Shown piece by piece: positions 47,658 through 56,305 of a DNA stretch of 64,000 nucleotides. The DNA comes from an uncultured Hymenobacter sp. (lineage in GTDB: Bacteria; Bacteroidota; Bacteroidia; Cytophagales; Hymenobacteraceae). The translations under genes were made by a program, and so were the position numbers. The notes under the pieces were generated by a model. The model saw nothing but the letters and a program-made list of their open reading frames with translations. It searched no databases and had not been told where the DNA came from. Every line of letters starts with the position of its first letter. The stretch's first letter is position 1. Location: the NCBI GenBank assembly GCA_913776615.1, contig CAJYPK010000015.1, forward strand, positions 1-64,000. The letters are read 5' to 3'.

Positions 47658-48602
47658 ATGAATTTCTTTCAAATTATCTCCGAAATCGAGAAAGTAGACC
47701 CCGAGGTATACGACCGCCTCGACTCGCGCCGCTCGGTATTCAAGCACATGACTGGCCTGGGCCAGAAGCTGACTGCCGCTGCGCTGCCGCTGGCCGTGGG
47801 TGCCATTTTCAATAAGGTATACGCCCAAACGCCTGTAGGTGCCGGCGTAAACGACGTCCTCAACTTCGCCTTGAAGCTGGAGTACCTCGAATCGTATTTT
47901 TATAACAACCGCACTACCGTAACGGGCCTGAGCTCCCAGAACTCGGCGGCCTTGGCTCTCATCGCTACCGACGAAGCCAACCACGTTACCTTCCTGCGCG
48001 CTGTACTCGGCAACAACGCCATCGCAGCCCCCGCCACTACCGGCGTATTCGACTACACGGCCAAAGGCACTTTCCCCACGGCTCTGACCAGTGCCAATAC
48101 GTACCTGGCTATTGCCCAGGCTTTTGAAGACACCGGGGTACGCGCCTACAAAGGTGCTGCGCCCCTGGTAATGACCAACAAAACCGTTCTTACGGCTGCC
48201 CTCAACATTCACTCGGTAGAGGCCCGTCACGCTTCGCACATTCGGGCTATGCGCCGCGCTGGTGCCTCCAGCACCACGCCCGCGCAGGGCGTACCGGCCT
48301 CGCCTTACACGACCGCTCCCAAGAGCTGGATCGTGGGCAACGATGGCGGTGGCCCCGTGCCCGGCACTACCGATGCCATATACGGTGCTGGCAATAACTC
48401 GAATGCGCCCTCGGGCATCACGTTTGAGTCGGAAGCCAACACCACCCAGGGTGGTGTGGCCCTGTCGAGCTCTACCATTACGTCCATTGCCTTCCCCAGC
48501 GGGTCGACCGCCTTCTCCGAAGCTTTCGACGAAGGCCTCGACGTAGGCTCGGTAGCCAGAATTGCCAACCTGTTCTCGGTAACCGGCAATTATTTCGGCT
48601 AA
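47658..48602 (+). CDS. ferritin-like domain protein, copy B2
   Basis: A 314-residue paralogue of B1, opening F-F-Q-I-I-S-E-I-E-K-V-D-P-E-V-Y-D-R, then S-R-R-S-V-F-K-H-M and a hydrophobic export segment ending V-Y-A-Q. Ligand candidates are L-K-L-E-Y-L-E-S-Y-F-Y, A-T-D-E-A-N-H-V-T and H-S-V-E-A-R-H-A-S-H-I. The C-terminal S-E-A-F-D-E-G-L-D is shared with B1. A and B may form a heteromeric surface or periplasmic complex; the function of such proteins is not established. Confidence 0.8.
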   Translation: MNFFQIISEIEKVDPEVYDRLDSRRSVFKHMTGLGQKLTAAALPLAVGAIFNKVYAQTPVGAGVNDVLNFALKLEYLESYFYNNRTTVTGLSSQNSAALALIATDEANHVTFLRAVLGNNAIAAPATTGVFDYTAKGTFPTALTSANTYLAIAQAFEDTGVRAYKGAAPLVMTNKTVLTAALNIHSVEARHASHIRAMRRAGASSTTPAQGVPASPYTTAPKSWIVGNDGGGPVPGTTDAIYGAGNNSNAPSGITFESEANTTQGGVALSSSTITSIAFPSGSTAFSEAFDEGLDVGSVARIANLFSVTGNYFG

Positions 48603-48627
48603 GCGCAAGCGCTAGAATAATTCATAG

Positions 48628-48657
48628 AAAAGGCGGCCCGTACGGGTCGCCTTTTTT
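48628..48657 (+). terminator. terminator after the second ferritin-like pair
   Basis: AAAAGGCGGCCCG pairs with CGGGTCGCCTTTT (one mismatch) and ends in a run of T, 26 bases after the B2 stop. Confidence 0.75.
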
Positions 48658-48810
48658 TGTTGGTGATAAACAGCTACATTGTGCGGCATAACCTTCGAAT
48701 AGCTCCCAACGGCACATTAAAAGCACATGAAAAGCTAGCCGCATTTTTACCGGTTACGTACAATGGGGCCGCGAACTGTTATACCCCGTACTTATTCCCA
48801 CCCGCCGACT

Positions 48811-49020
48811 ATGCTAGACTACGTAAAAATGATTTTGCTGAAGGTCAGCTTCAGCAAAAAGCTCTTTGAAAAGGAGCTTCGTAAAGCATTGCAATACGTG
48901 CAGCCCGCTGACCTAGCCGATTTCAAAACGTGGTGCTACCAGCAATTCGCACGCCTCTACCGCCGCGTGCTCAAACGGGTATTTATGCAACACAGCCCCT
49001 TGCCCCGCTTGGCCTCTTAG
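48811..49020 (+). CDS. small basic helical hypothetical protein
   Basis: A 69-residue product from ATG 48811. Helical and rich in Lys/Leu (M-L-D-Y-V-K-M-I-L-L-K-V-S-F-S-K-K-L-F-E-K), then an amphipathic helix with C-Y-Q-Q-F-A-R-L-Y-R-R-V and a short proline tail. No known domain. The regular amphipathic pattern supports a real gene. It ends 8 bp before the convergent queG gene. Confidence 0.55.
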   Translation: MLDYVKMILLKVSFSKKLFEKELRKALQYVQPADLADFKTWCYQQFARLYRRVLKRVFMQHSPLPRLAS

Positions 49021-49028
49021 TTGCCCAT

Positions 49029-49967
49029 CTACTCTCGGCCAGTTACAAATTTGATATTACGCTTCAGCCCTTCATAGCCGGTACGCTTGAGCGGCGACTG
49101 TTTGAACAGCGCCTGAAAAACTTCGTGGGTGATTTCCTGCCAGTCGCTAGCCGATAAGCTTGTCAGCTCCGGATGGGGCTGAAACTGGGCTTCCTGTGTG
49201 GGTTTGGAAAAGCGATTCCAGGGGCATACATCCTGGCAGATATCGCAGCCGAATATCCAGTTGCCAAACTGTCCAGCCACCGCTTGCGGAATGAGCTGAT
49301 CCTTAAGCTCGATGGTGAAGTAGCTAATGCACTTGCTACCATCGACTACGTAGGGTTCGGTGATGGCCTGCGTAGGGCAGGCGTCGAGACACTTGGTACA
49401 AGTACCGCAGTAATCGCGGATGGCCCCCTCATATTCCAGCTCTACGTCTACAATCAGTTCGGCGATAAAGAAAAAGGAGCCGGCTTTGGGAGAGATGAGG
49501 TTGGAGTTTCTACCCACCCAGCCCAGCCCACCCTTTTTAGCCCAGGCCTTATCGAGCACGGGGGCCGAGTCGACGAAGCAGCGTCCGCCCACTGCGCCAA
49601 TGTTGGCCTGCATGTCGGCCAGCAGGGTTTTGAGCTTATCCTTAATGACAAAGTGGTAATCGCGCCCATACGCGTACTTACTGATTTTCAGCGTATCATC
49701 GGGCTGCTGGGCTTCGGCCGGCGGGTAGTAGTTGAGCAGCAGCGAAATCACGGATTTGGCCCCATCCACGAGCAAACGCGGATCGAGGCGCTTGTCGAAG
49801 TGGTTTTCCATCCAGGCCATTTTGCCGTGCATTCCTTTTTTCAGCCAATTTTCGAGGCGCGGCGCTTCTTCTTCCAAAAACTCGGCCCGGGAAATACCGC
49901 AGGCCATAAAGCCCAGCTCCGCAGCGCGGCGCTTGATGTAAGGCGTCCATTCGGCGGGCTGTAACAT
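49029..49967 (-). CDS. queG: epoxyqueuosine reductase
   Basis: A 312-residue cobalamin-dependent iron-sulfur enzyme for the last step of queuosine synthesis in tRNA. The N-terminal cobalamin-binding half has M-A-C-G-I-S-R-A-E near residue 20 and W-V-G-R-N-S-N-L-I near 150. Two 4Fe-4S motifs follow: [12 protein letters not shown] near residue 188 and [11 protein letters not shown] near 240. It lacks the C-terminal HEAT repeats of longer forms, which is common. A hairpin at 50002-50028 separates it from ruvB. Confidence 0.94.
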   Translation of the reverse strand: MLQPAEWTPYIKRRAAELGFMACGISRAEFLEEEAPRLENWLKKGMHGKMAWMENHFDKRLDPRLLVDGAKSVISLLLNYYPPAEAQQPDDTLKISKYAYGRDYHFVIKDKLKTLLADMQANIGAVGGRCFVDSAPVLDKAWAKKGGLGWVGRNSNLISPKAGSFFFIAELIVDVELEYEGAIRDYCGTCTKCLDACPTQAITEPYVVDGSKCISYFTIELKDQLIPQAVAGQFGNWIFGCDICQDVCPWNRFSKPTQEAQFQPHPELTSLSASDWQEITHEVFQALFKQSPLKRTGYEGLKRNIKFVTGRE

Positions 49968-50087
49968 GGGGTAGCGGGCAATTGAACCTCAAAGAAACGA
50001 AGAACGCGCCGCTGGGGGCGGCGCGTTCCGTGCAAAGAGCGCGGACTTTCAGTCCGCAGGGGCAGTAAGTCGGGCGCTGGGCACCCG

Positions 50088-51140
50088 CTACGCCGTAATC
50101 TCGGCAAATAAGTCGCCGTTGTTACCGCGCAAGTGATTAGGCAGCAAGCGTCCCAGGTGCTGGTAAGCGGCCTCTGTAGCCTCGCGGCCCCGGGCCGTGC
50201 GCTTGATGTAACCTTCCTGGATAAGGAAGGGCTCGTACACCTCCTCAATGGTTTCGCCTTCCTCCCCCACCGCCGTAGCGATGGTGCTGATACCCACCGG
50301 GCCACCCTTGAATTTGTCGATGATGGTGGTGAGAATGCGCTTATCCATGTCGTCGAGGCCACGGGCATCGACGTCGAGGGCCGCCAGAGCAAACTGCGCA
50401 ATCTCCTGCGTGATGGTACCATTGCCCTTGATTTGGGCGAAATCGCGAGTGCGGCGCAGCAGGTTGTTGGCGATGCGGGGCGTGCCGCGCGAGCGGCGGG
50501 CGATTTCGTAGGCCGCATCCTCGTGGATGGGCGTGTGCAGAATCTCGGCCGAGCGCTGCACAATGGTAGTCAGTAGCTTAGAATCGTAATATTCCAGGCG
50601 GGCCGAGATACCGAAGCGCGCCCGCAGCGGGGCCGTGAGCATACCTGAGCGCGTAGTGGCCCCGATGAGCGTAAACGGCGAGAGGGAAATCTGCACCGAG
50701 CGGGCGTTAGGACCCGAATCGAGCATGATGTCGATGCGGTAATCTTCCATCGCCGAATAGAGGTATTCCTCCACCACGGGGTTGAGGCGGTGAATCTCGT
50801 CGATAAAGAGCACGTCGTGCGGCTCCAGATTGGTGAGCAGGCCGGCGAGGTCGCTGGGCTTGTCGAGTACCGGGCCGCTGGTCATTTTAATGCCCGCACC
50901 CAGCTCGTTGGCGATGATGTGCGAGAGGGTAGTTTTACCCAGGCCGGGGGGGCCGTGCAGCAGCACGTGGTCGAGGGCGTCGCCGCGCATCTTGGCGGCG
51001 GCCACGAAGACCTTGAGGTTTTCAAGGATTTTATCCTGACCCGTGAAGTCGCTGAAGCTCAGCGGTCGCAGGGCCTTATCGATGTCCTTGTCGGTGGCAT
51101 CGAAGTGTTCGTTGCCGCCGGTGAGATAGGCTTCGCGCAT
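50088..51140 (-). CDS. ruvB: Holliday junction branch migration ATPase RuvB
   Basis: A 350-residue AAA+ motor of the RuvABC resolvasome. Walker A is [10 protein letters not shown] near residue 65, Walker B is L-F-I-D-E-I-H-R-L near 115, sensor 1 is G-A-T-T-R-S-G-M-L near 160, and the winged-helix domain ends with [13 protein letters not shown] near 320. ruvA and ruvC are not adjacent. The next minus-strand gene is queG, 120 bp away. Confidence 0.97.
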   Translation of the reverse strand: MREAYLTGGNEHFDATDKDIDKALRPLSFSDFTGQDKILENLKVFVAAAKMRGDALDHVLLHGPPGLGKTTLSHIIANELGAGIKMTSGPVLDKPSDLAGLLTNLEPHDVLFIDEIHRLNPVVEEYLYSAMEDYRIDIMLDSGPNARSVQISLSPFTLIGATTRSGMLTAPLRARFGISARLEYYDSKLLTTIVQRSAEILHTPIHEDAAYEIARRSRGTPRIANNLLRRTRDFAQIKGNGTITQEIAQFALAALDVDARGLDDMDKRILTTIIDKFKGGPVGISTIATAVGEEGETIEEVYEPFLIQEGYIKRTARGREATEAAYQHLGRLLPNHLRGNNGDLFAEITA

Positions 51141-51321
51141 TGCGGTTGGTAGTTAGTGGCTCGTGGTCGGTTGGCCGCCGGGGGCGGGTTATTAGCTAAC
51201 CATTTTAGTTAGCAAAAAGCTCCCTGAGTAAAGACGTAAAACGAAATAGTACTTCGTTTGTGGACGCGCTCTTACTTTCCTGGTTTATCGACCGCTAAAT
51301 GGAGTGGTACTCCATTTTACT

Positions 51322-51660
51322 TTAGTCGCGGGGTAGTAGCACTTCGATTTCGAGGTGCAGCCAGTCATCCTCCCAGGCTTTGTGGGCCAGCCGGGCGACG
51401 AGGGGGTAGCCCGCATCGAGCAGGCGGGCCACGGTTTCGTTGCGGGTTTCGGGCAGGTAGCCCAGCCAGATGCTGGCTTTGTCGTCGGCGGGACCGGAGT
51501 GGACTTTCACGGCCCAGTCGTCGTACTTGCTGTCGGCTTCGCGCTCCAAGCGCAGCGTCTGGCCGACTTTGAGCAGCTTTTCCTGCTTGGGAAGTTCAGG
51601 GCGGTGGGAAGTGCCGGCAACCAGGCATTCCAGCAAAACGAGGGGCGTAGCGGGCTTCAT
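51322..51660 (-). CDS. stand-alone HIRAN domain protein
   Basis: A 112-residue protein that seems to consist of only a HIRAN domain. The order is V-A-G-T-S-H-R near residue 14, L-K-V-G-Q-T-L-R-L-E-R-E, then Y-D-D-W-A-V-K-V, W-L-G-Y-L-P-E and N-E-T-V-A-R-L-L-D-A-G. HIRAN domains bind 3' DNA ends in HLTF-type helicases; single-domain forms in bacteria have no established role. The 180-base gap upstream of ruvB that follows it holds three small palindromes. Confidence 0.75.
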   Translation of the reverse strand: MKPATPLVLLECLVAGTSHRPELPKQEKLLKVGQTLRLEREADSKYDDWAVKVHSGPADDKASIWLGYLPETRNETVARLLDAGYPLVARLAHKAWEDDWLHLEIEVLLPRD

Positions 51661-51710
51661 GCGGGCAAATTACGGCGCGGCTACTGAAAACGCTGAAAAC
51701 CTAACTGTAG

Positions 51711-51743
51711 AAAAGCCCGCCGGGCTGAGCACGACGGGCTTTT
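51711..51743. terminator. terminator-like hairpin
   Basis: AAAAGCCCG (51711-51719) pairs with CGGGCTTTT (51735-51743) around a 15-base loop, between two minus-strand genes, so it probably ends the transcript of the hydrophilic protein gene. Confidence 0.6.
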
Positions 51744-51780
51744 GCGTTGGACTGGGTGGGCTAGCGGGTGGCCGGGGTGG

Positions 51781-52119
51781 CTAGTCTTTCAGGTCGCCAC
51801 CCTGCACGTTGCGCTGGTCGAGGCGGTCGGGGGCTTTGTTAGCATTTTGCTCGGTGTCGTGGCCGCGCCGGCTGGCCCCCTGGCCGCTGCTGCCGATGTG
51901 GGCAGCCACGCCGTTGCTGGTGCCGTCTTCGGCCTGTACGTTGGGGTCGAAGCTGCCGTCGCCGGCGCGGGTGCGCAGGCGGTGAGCCAGATCAGGATCG
52001 GGGCCGCCCTGGCGCATGTCGTCGCCCTGCTCGCGGTAGGCGGTTTTGTCGTGCTCGCGGCGCTCCTGGCGGCGGCTTTCGGCGTTTTCGTGGGGCTGAT
52101 ATTCTTCGTTAGTGGCCAT
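51781..52119 (-). CDS. small hydrophilic, probably disordered protein
   Basis: A 112-residue protein almost without hydrophobic residues: rich in Asp, Glu, Arg, Gln, Gly and Asn (Q-E-R-R-E-H-D-K-T-A-Y-R-E-Q-G-D-D-M-R). No signal peptide and no domain that I recognise. The composition resembles desiccation- or stress-related hydrophilins, but this is only an analogy. The minus-strand frame is preferred because it is flanked by a terminator and shows a coherent composition. Confidence 0.55.
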   Translation of the reverse strand: MATNEEYQPHENAESRRQERREHDKTAYREQGDDMRQGGPDPDLAHRLRTRAGDGSFDPNVQAEDGTSNGVAAHIGSSGQGASRRGHDTEQNANKAPDRLDQRNVQGGDLKD

Positions 52120-52289
52120 GTGTGGAAAAGGAAAGGGTGTGGCTGGAGTTTACGAAGTGAGCGGTAAGCTGTTAAAGCCCAGCTTATTTCCCTCAGCCGA
52201 CAGCGTCAATAAGCAGTACCACAACGCTGCTCATTTTTTTCCATACTATGCAAAGAGCTGCTTACGCAGGCCTGACAATCAGTAGCCCG

Positions 52290-52865
52290 CTAATCCATAC
52301 CCAAGTCATCGACAAATCGGCTCTGCGGGCGTATGTCCTCGACCGGCACACCCGACGAATGGCTCGTAATGCCGATCACGGCCTGCATTACCTCGTACTG
52401 GCTGGCTAGCGGCGGCACCAACAGCTGCTCGTAGTTGGCGGCTAGGGTCCAGTCGATTAGCTCGGCCAGGGTTTGGGTGTGCCAGTGGGGCGGCCGGGGT
52501 AATTGCCGGCCGGTAAGGCGCTCCCACAAGGAAAGCGCCGCCGGCGTAGCGGGTGGGGCGGCCAGTGAAGGCAATACCAGCCCGGAGCGGTTGCGCAGCG
52601 CGTGCCGGTGCGCAGCGAGCGCTTGGGCATTAGGCAGCACCTCCCGCAGCGGCGTGGCTTCGGTGGTGCTGGGTGGTAACTCGGCTAATAACTGCGCGGC
52701 TAGGGCAGCCCGTACCGCTGAGTGCTGCCCGGTCAGCCCCAACTGCGGGCCGAACCAAGCAGCTACGTCGCCCACCGTGTAGAGCTTTTCGGCCACTGCA
52801 TCCGGTATTTCGATTCCGAAATACCGTTCGAAGCGATGAGCTAGCTCTACTGTGTCGAGGCCCAT
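52290..52865 (-). CDS. permuted acyl-carrier-protein-like protein lacking the carrier serine
   Basis: A 191-residue protein with ACP-like halves in swapped order. It opens M-G-L-D-T-V-E-L-A-H-R-F-E-R-Y-F-G-I-E-I, exactly the part of an acyl carrier protein that begins at the D-S-L carrier site, but with Thr instead of Ser, followed by helix III and IV equivalents (about 1-40). It ends E-V-M-Q-A-V-I-G-I near residue 158, V-E-D-I-R-P near 173, and F-V-D-D-L-G-M-D, which is helix I and the loop of an ACP stopping just before the serine. About 115 residues of helical linker join them. Function unknown; it cannot carry phosphopantetheine at the usual site. Confidence 0.65.
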   Translation of the reverse strand: MGLDTVELAHRFERYFGIEIPDAVAEKLYTVGDVAAWFGPQLGLTGQHSAVRAALAAQLLAELPPSTTEATPLREVLPNAQALAAHRHALRNRSGLVLPSLAAPPATPAALSLWERLTGRQLPRPPHWHTQTLAELIDWTLAANYEQLLVPPLASQYEVMQAVIGITSHSSGVPVEDIRPQSRFVDDLGMD

Positions 52866-52897
52866 GAAACACCTTTAGGACTTTGATAGCATCTTGT

Positions 52898-53365
52898 TTA
52901 ATGACCAACAATAAGCAGCAATGCTTTACCGGTTTCAACAGCTTCCTTCAAAAAATTTTGAAAGTCTTCAAACATCTCTGTCTGGCCGCTAAAATCCTCA
53001 TTGGCCCAAGTCACTGACACGGGGGCCAGCGCTCGATATACCGTCGAAACCTGTTCAGCATTGAGTATCCTCGCATCGCCGCCTAATTGCCAGGATTCCT
53101 CAAGCCCTCCCACTTGCTGGCCACCATGAACGATAAGGCTATGTGCTGTCTTCCTAAAGGAAACCAAGCCCTTCACTAATACTATCCAGTCGTAGCTGCG
53201 CCTCTTCCAAGCCTTATTCCATTCGTCAGAATCGAAATTAGCTTGCCAGTGCCTACTATAGTCTTCGTGCCGAGCGTGCTCCACCTGAATCAAGTAAGCA
53301 GGCTCTCGCAGATACGTGGCCGCCTCCTCCTGAGTGATTTGCCGTAACTCGCAAGTAGCGCCCAT
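52898..53365 (-). CDS. DUF1877 (YfbM-like) protein
   Basis: A 155-residue cytoplasmic protein starting M-G-A-T-C-E-L-R-Q-I-T-Q-E-E, followed by an internal L-N-A-E-Q-V-S-T-V-Y-R-A-L near residue 103 and a helix rich in Phe and Glu near the C-terminus. This layout matches DUF1877/YfbM proteins, whose role is unknown. It is 3 bp downstream of the acyl-CoA dehydrogenase gene. Confidence 0.65.
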   Translation of the reverse strand: MGATCELRQITQEEAATYLREPAYLIQVEHARHEDYSRHWQANFDSDEWNKAWKRRSYDWIVLVKGLVSFRKTAHSLIVHGGQQVGGLEESWQLGGDARILNAEQVSTVYRALAPVSVTWANEDFSGQTEMFEDFQNFLKEAVETGKALLLIVGH

Positions 53366-53368
53366 AAC

Positions 53369-54604
53369 CTACTTAAACGCCTGAATACCCGTAATATCAG
53401 CACCCGTGATGAGCAGGTGGATATCGTGCGTACCCTCGTAGGTCACCACCGATTCCAGGTTCATCATGTGGCGCATGATGGGGTATTCGCCGGTGATACC
53501 CATGCCGCCGTGAATCTGGCGGGCTTCGCGGGCGACGTGCAGGGCCATCTCGACCGAGTTGCGCTTGGCCATCGAGATTTGGGCGCTGGTGGCGCGGCCT
53601 TCGTTTTTGAGCACGCCGAGGCGCCAGGCCATGAGTTGAGCTTTGGTGATCTCGGTGATCATTTCGGCGAGCTTCTTCTGCTGAAGCTGGAAGCTGGCGA
53701 TGGGCTTGCCGAACTGCTCGCGCTGGAGCGAGTATTTCAGGGCTGACTCGTAGCAGTCGATGGCCGCGCCGATGGCCCCCCAAGCGATGCCGAAGCGGGC
53801 CGAGTCGAGGCAGCTCAGCGGGCCGCGCAGGCCTTCGACGTTGGGCAGGATGTTTTCCTTGGGAATCTTGACATTATCGAATACCAGCTCGCCGGTGATG
53901 CTGGCGCGCAGGCTCCATTTATTGTGAATTTCGGGCGTCGTGAAGCCTTCCATGCCGCGCTCCACGATGACGCCCTTGATGCGGCCGGCCTCGTTTTTGG
54001 CCCATACTACGGCCACCTGGCACTCGGGTGAGTTGCTGATCCAGAGCTTGGCCCCGTTGAGCACGTAGTGGTCGCCCTCCGCCTTGAGGGTGGTGGTCAT
54101 GCCGCCGGGGTTCGAGCCGTGGTCGGGCTCGGTGAGGCCGAAGCAACCCAGCCACTCGCCGCTGGCCAGCTTGGGCAGGTACTTGCGGCGCTGCTCCTCC
54201 GAGCCGTATTGGTAGATGGGGAACATCACCAGCGAGCCCTGCACCGAGGCCGTCGAACGCATGCCCGAGTCGCCGCGCTCAATCTCCTGCATAATGAGGC
54301 CGTAGCTGATGTAGTCGAGCCCACCGCCGCCGTACTCCTGCGGAATGGTGGGGCCAAACGCGCCCACCTCGCCAAACTTGCGCACGATTTCCGACGGGAA
54401 ATGCGCCTGCTGCGCCCACTTTTCGATGTTGGGCGAAATCTCTTTCTTGACGAAGTCGCGAATGCTCTGGCGCACGAGAATGTGCTCCTCGGTGAGCAGG
54501 CCGTCGAGGTCGAAGTAATCGGTAAAGCCGTTGGCGTTGGTGCTGCCTTTCTGGGCAGTGTGGGCTTTGGCTTCGGGCGAGAGAACGTCGGCGATGGAAG
54601 ACAT
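53369..54604 (-). CDS. acyl-CoA dehydrogenase, glutaryl-CoA dehydrogenase type
   Basis: A 411-residue flavoprotein. N-terminal helical part with L-T-E-E-H-I-L-V-R-Q-S-I near residue 35, middle beta domain with G-C-F-G-L-T-E-P-D-H-G-S-N near 152 and W-I-S-N-S near 190, C-terminal domain with R-F-G-I-A-W-G-A near 270. R-A-S-I-T-G-E-L-V-F-D-N-V near 230 and the catalytic Glu in V-T-Y-E-G-T-H-D-I-H near 390 match glutaryl-CoA dehydrogenases, which convert glutaryl-CoA to crotonyl-CoA in lysine and tryptophan breakdown. Confidence 0.88.
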   Translation of the reverse strand: MSSIADVLSPEAKAHTAQKGSTNANGFTDYFDLDGLLTEEHILVRQSIRDFVKKEISPNIEKWAQQAHFPSEIVRKFGEVGAFGPTIPQEYGGGGLDYISYGLIMQEIERGDSGMRSTASVQGSLVMFPIYQYGSEEQRRKYLPKLASGEWLGCFGLTEPDHGSNPGGMTTTLKAEGDHYVLNGAKLWISNSPECQVAVVWAKNEAGRIKGVIVERGMEGFTTPEIHNKWSLRASITGELVFDNVKIPKENILPNVEGLRGPLSCLDSARFGIAWGAIGAAIDCYESALKYSLQREQFGKPIASFQLQQKKLAEMITEITKAQLMAWRLGVLKNEGRATSAQISMAKRNSVEMALHVAREARQIHGGMGITGEYPIMRHMMNLESVVTYEGTHDIHLLITGADITGIQAFK

Positions 54605-54629
54605 GGGTGGGGCGGGCTAAGGATTCGGG

Positions 54630-54637
54630 CAAATGTA
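54630..54637 (-). promoter_or_regulatory. -7 box TACATTTG of the acyl-CoA dehydrogenase gene
   Basis: On the minus strand TACATTTG fits the Bacteroidota box, 25 bases before the ATG and 9 bases downstream of the family 1 palindrome, so the palindrome would occupy the -15 to -90 region of this promoter. Confidence 0.6.
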
Positions 54638-54645
54638 CTCCGCGG

Positions 54646-54719
54646 GTAGGGTAAGCTTTAGCTTGCCCGGCGTCGGGGTGGCACTACCCTTACGATGGGC
54701 AAGCTAAAGCTTACCCTAC
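54646..54719. repeat. dispersed palindrome, family 1 copy 3
   Basis: Arms GTAGGGTAAGCTTTAGC... and the exact reverse complement around a GC-rich middle. The right end codes the last residues V-G and the TAA stop of modC. Confidence 0.9.
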
Positions 54720-55526
54720 AAGTTCAAATCGGAGCTCTTCGCCTAGTGTTACCTGTCGAGTGGCGGGCGCGGCTATTTCTACCATGGCGGCGTCGGCTAG
54801 CTGCACCCGGAGCCGGCCACCGGGCAGCACCGCAACTACGCGCCCTAGTAGCGGAGCAGCAGCCGCCACCGGCGGACCCAGGCGGCGCACCTGCCCTAGC
54901 TCCAGCTCTAGCACGCGGTCGGCCAGCCGGGCTATCTCGGCCGGGTCGTGACTAATGAGGATGGTGGTGAGCTCAAACTGCCGGTGCACCTCGGCCAGTA
55001 CTTGCTGGAGGCGCTGGCGAGTGGGCAGATCGAGGGCCGACAGGGGCTCGTCGAGCAGCAGCAGGCGGGGGCGGCGGGCCAACGCCCGGGCCAGCGCCAC
55101 GCGCTGCTGCTGGCCGCCCGAGAGCACGGCCGGGCGGCGGTCGGCCAGCTCGGTAAGCTCCAGGCTGGCCAGCAAATCGGCGATGAGGCGGGTGGCCCGG
55201 GGCTGGCCCGCCGCGGCGAAGGCCAGGTTTTCGCGCACCGTCATGGTGGGAAACAAGGCGTAATCCTGAAACACGAACCCTAGCTGGCGCTGCTGGGGTG
55301 GCAGCCACTGGCGGTGGACCGCGTCGTACCAAGTTTGGCCCGCGGCCCGGATGAAGCCACCGGCGGGGCGGTCGAGGCCCGCCAGCAGGCGCAACAGGGT
55401 GGTTTTGCCCGCGCCGCTGGGACCACTGAGGGCCAGCAGCTCGCCGGGGGCCAGGGTGAGGCGCACGTCGAGAGTACGCGGGCCGGCGGCGGTGTGCAGG
55501 GCTTGGAGGAGGTGAAAATCTAGCAC
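54711..55526 (-). CDS. modC: molybdate-type ABC transporter ATP-binding protein
   Basis: A 271-residue ABC ATPase. Walker A G-P-S-G-A-G-K-T-T-L-L near residue 36, Q-loop F-V-F-Q-D-Y-A-L-F, signature L-S-G-G-Q-Q-Q-R-V-A-L near 135, Walker B L-L-L-L-D-E-P near 155 and switch His in I-S-H-D. A C-terminal TOBE-like oxyanion-binding domain (about 205-271) is present but shorter than in E. coli ModC (352 residues). Its last codons and stop are supplied by the dispersed palindrome. It lies 12 bp after modB. Confidence 0.88.
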   Translation of the reverse strand: MLDFHLLQALHTAAGPRTLDVRLTLAPGELLALSGPSGAGKTTLLRLLAGLDRPAGGFIRAAGQTWYDAVHRQWLPPQQRQLGFVFQDYALFPTMTVRENLAFAAAGQPRATRLIADLLASLELTELADRRPAVLSGGQQQRVALARALARRPRLLLLDEPLSALDLPTRQRLQQVLAEVHRQFELTTILISHDPAEIARLADRVLELELGQVRRLGPPVAAAAPLLGRVVAVLPGGRLRVQLADAAMVEIAAPATRQVTLGEELRFELVG

Positions 55527-55538
55527 GGGGGCAATGCG

Positions 55539-56216
55539 TTACGCGGGGCGGGCGGCGTCGCGCTTGGTAAACCAATAGAGCGCTACCAAGATGACAAACG
55601 CCACGCCCAACAGCGTGAGCGCGTAGGCATTGGCCTGGGCGTAGTGCAGGCTCTGCACTTCGTCGTAGATGGCGATGGAGGCTACGCGGGTGGTGCCGGG
55701 TAGGCTGCCGCCGATCATGAGCACCACCCCGAACTCGCCCAGGGTATGGGCAAAGGTGAGCACGAGGCCGTTGAGTAAGGCGGGGCGCATGGTGGGCAGC
55801 AGCACCCGCCAGAGCGTGGTGAGGCGCGACTTGCCCAGCGTGTAGGCTGCTTCGCGCAGCGAGCGCGGCACCTGTCCAAACCCCGCCTGCAAGGGCTGCA
55901 CCATAAACGGCAGGCTGTACACCAGCGACCCCACTAAAATGCCGAAAAAAGTAAAATTCAGGCTCACGCCCAGCTTGTTAATCAGAAACCGGCCCAGCGC
56001 ACTGCTGTCGCTAAACGCCACCAGCAAGTAAAATCCGATGACCGTGGGCGGCAGCACCAGCGGCAAACTTACCACGGCCTCGACCAGCGGCTTGAAGCGG
56101 CTGCGGCCGTAGGCCAGCGCATAGGCCAGCGGCAGGCCCAGCACTAACAGTAGCGCCGTAGTGCAGGCGGCCAGAGCCAGCGTGAGGCGCAGGGTTTGCC
56201 AGTAGTCGGGAGGCAC
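55539..56216 (-). CDS. modB: molybdate ABC transporter permease
   Basis: A 225-residue inner-membrane permease starting at GTG 56216 with five hydrophobic helices, beginning LRLTLALAACTTALLLVLGLP. The motif L-P-L-V-L-P-P-T-V-I-G-F-Y-L-L near residue 50 and the EAA loop A-A-Y-T-L-G-K-S-R-L-T-T-L-W-R-V near 143 are typical of ModB. It sits between modA and modC, separated from modA by about 200 bp of repeats. Confidence 0.93.
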   Translation of the reverse strand: MPPDYWQTLRLTLALAACTTALLLVLGLPLAYALAYGRSRFKPLVEAVVSLPLVLPPTVIGFYLLVAFSDSSALGRFLINKLGVSLNFTFFGILVGSLVYSLPFMVQPLQAGFGQVPRSLREAAYTLGKSRLTTLWRVLLPTMRPALLNGLVLTFAHTLGEFGVVLMIGGSLPGTTRVASIAIYDEVQSLHYAQANAYALTLLGVAFVILVALYWFTKRDAARPA

Positions 56217-56220
56217 TTTT

Positions 56221-56256
56221 TGAGTTATGAGTTAGAAGTTATGAATTATGAGTTGG
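56221..56256. repeat. AT-rich repeat, family 4, site 2
   Basis: GAGTTATGAGTTAGAAG and ATGAATTATGAG strings identical to those before secDF, located directly upstream of the modB GTG. Confidence 0.75.
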
Positions 56257-56305
56257 GGCTTGGGGCCATCGCGTAATTACGTAATAGCTACTAGCCTCGC
56301 CCCAT

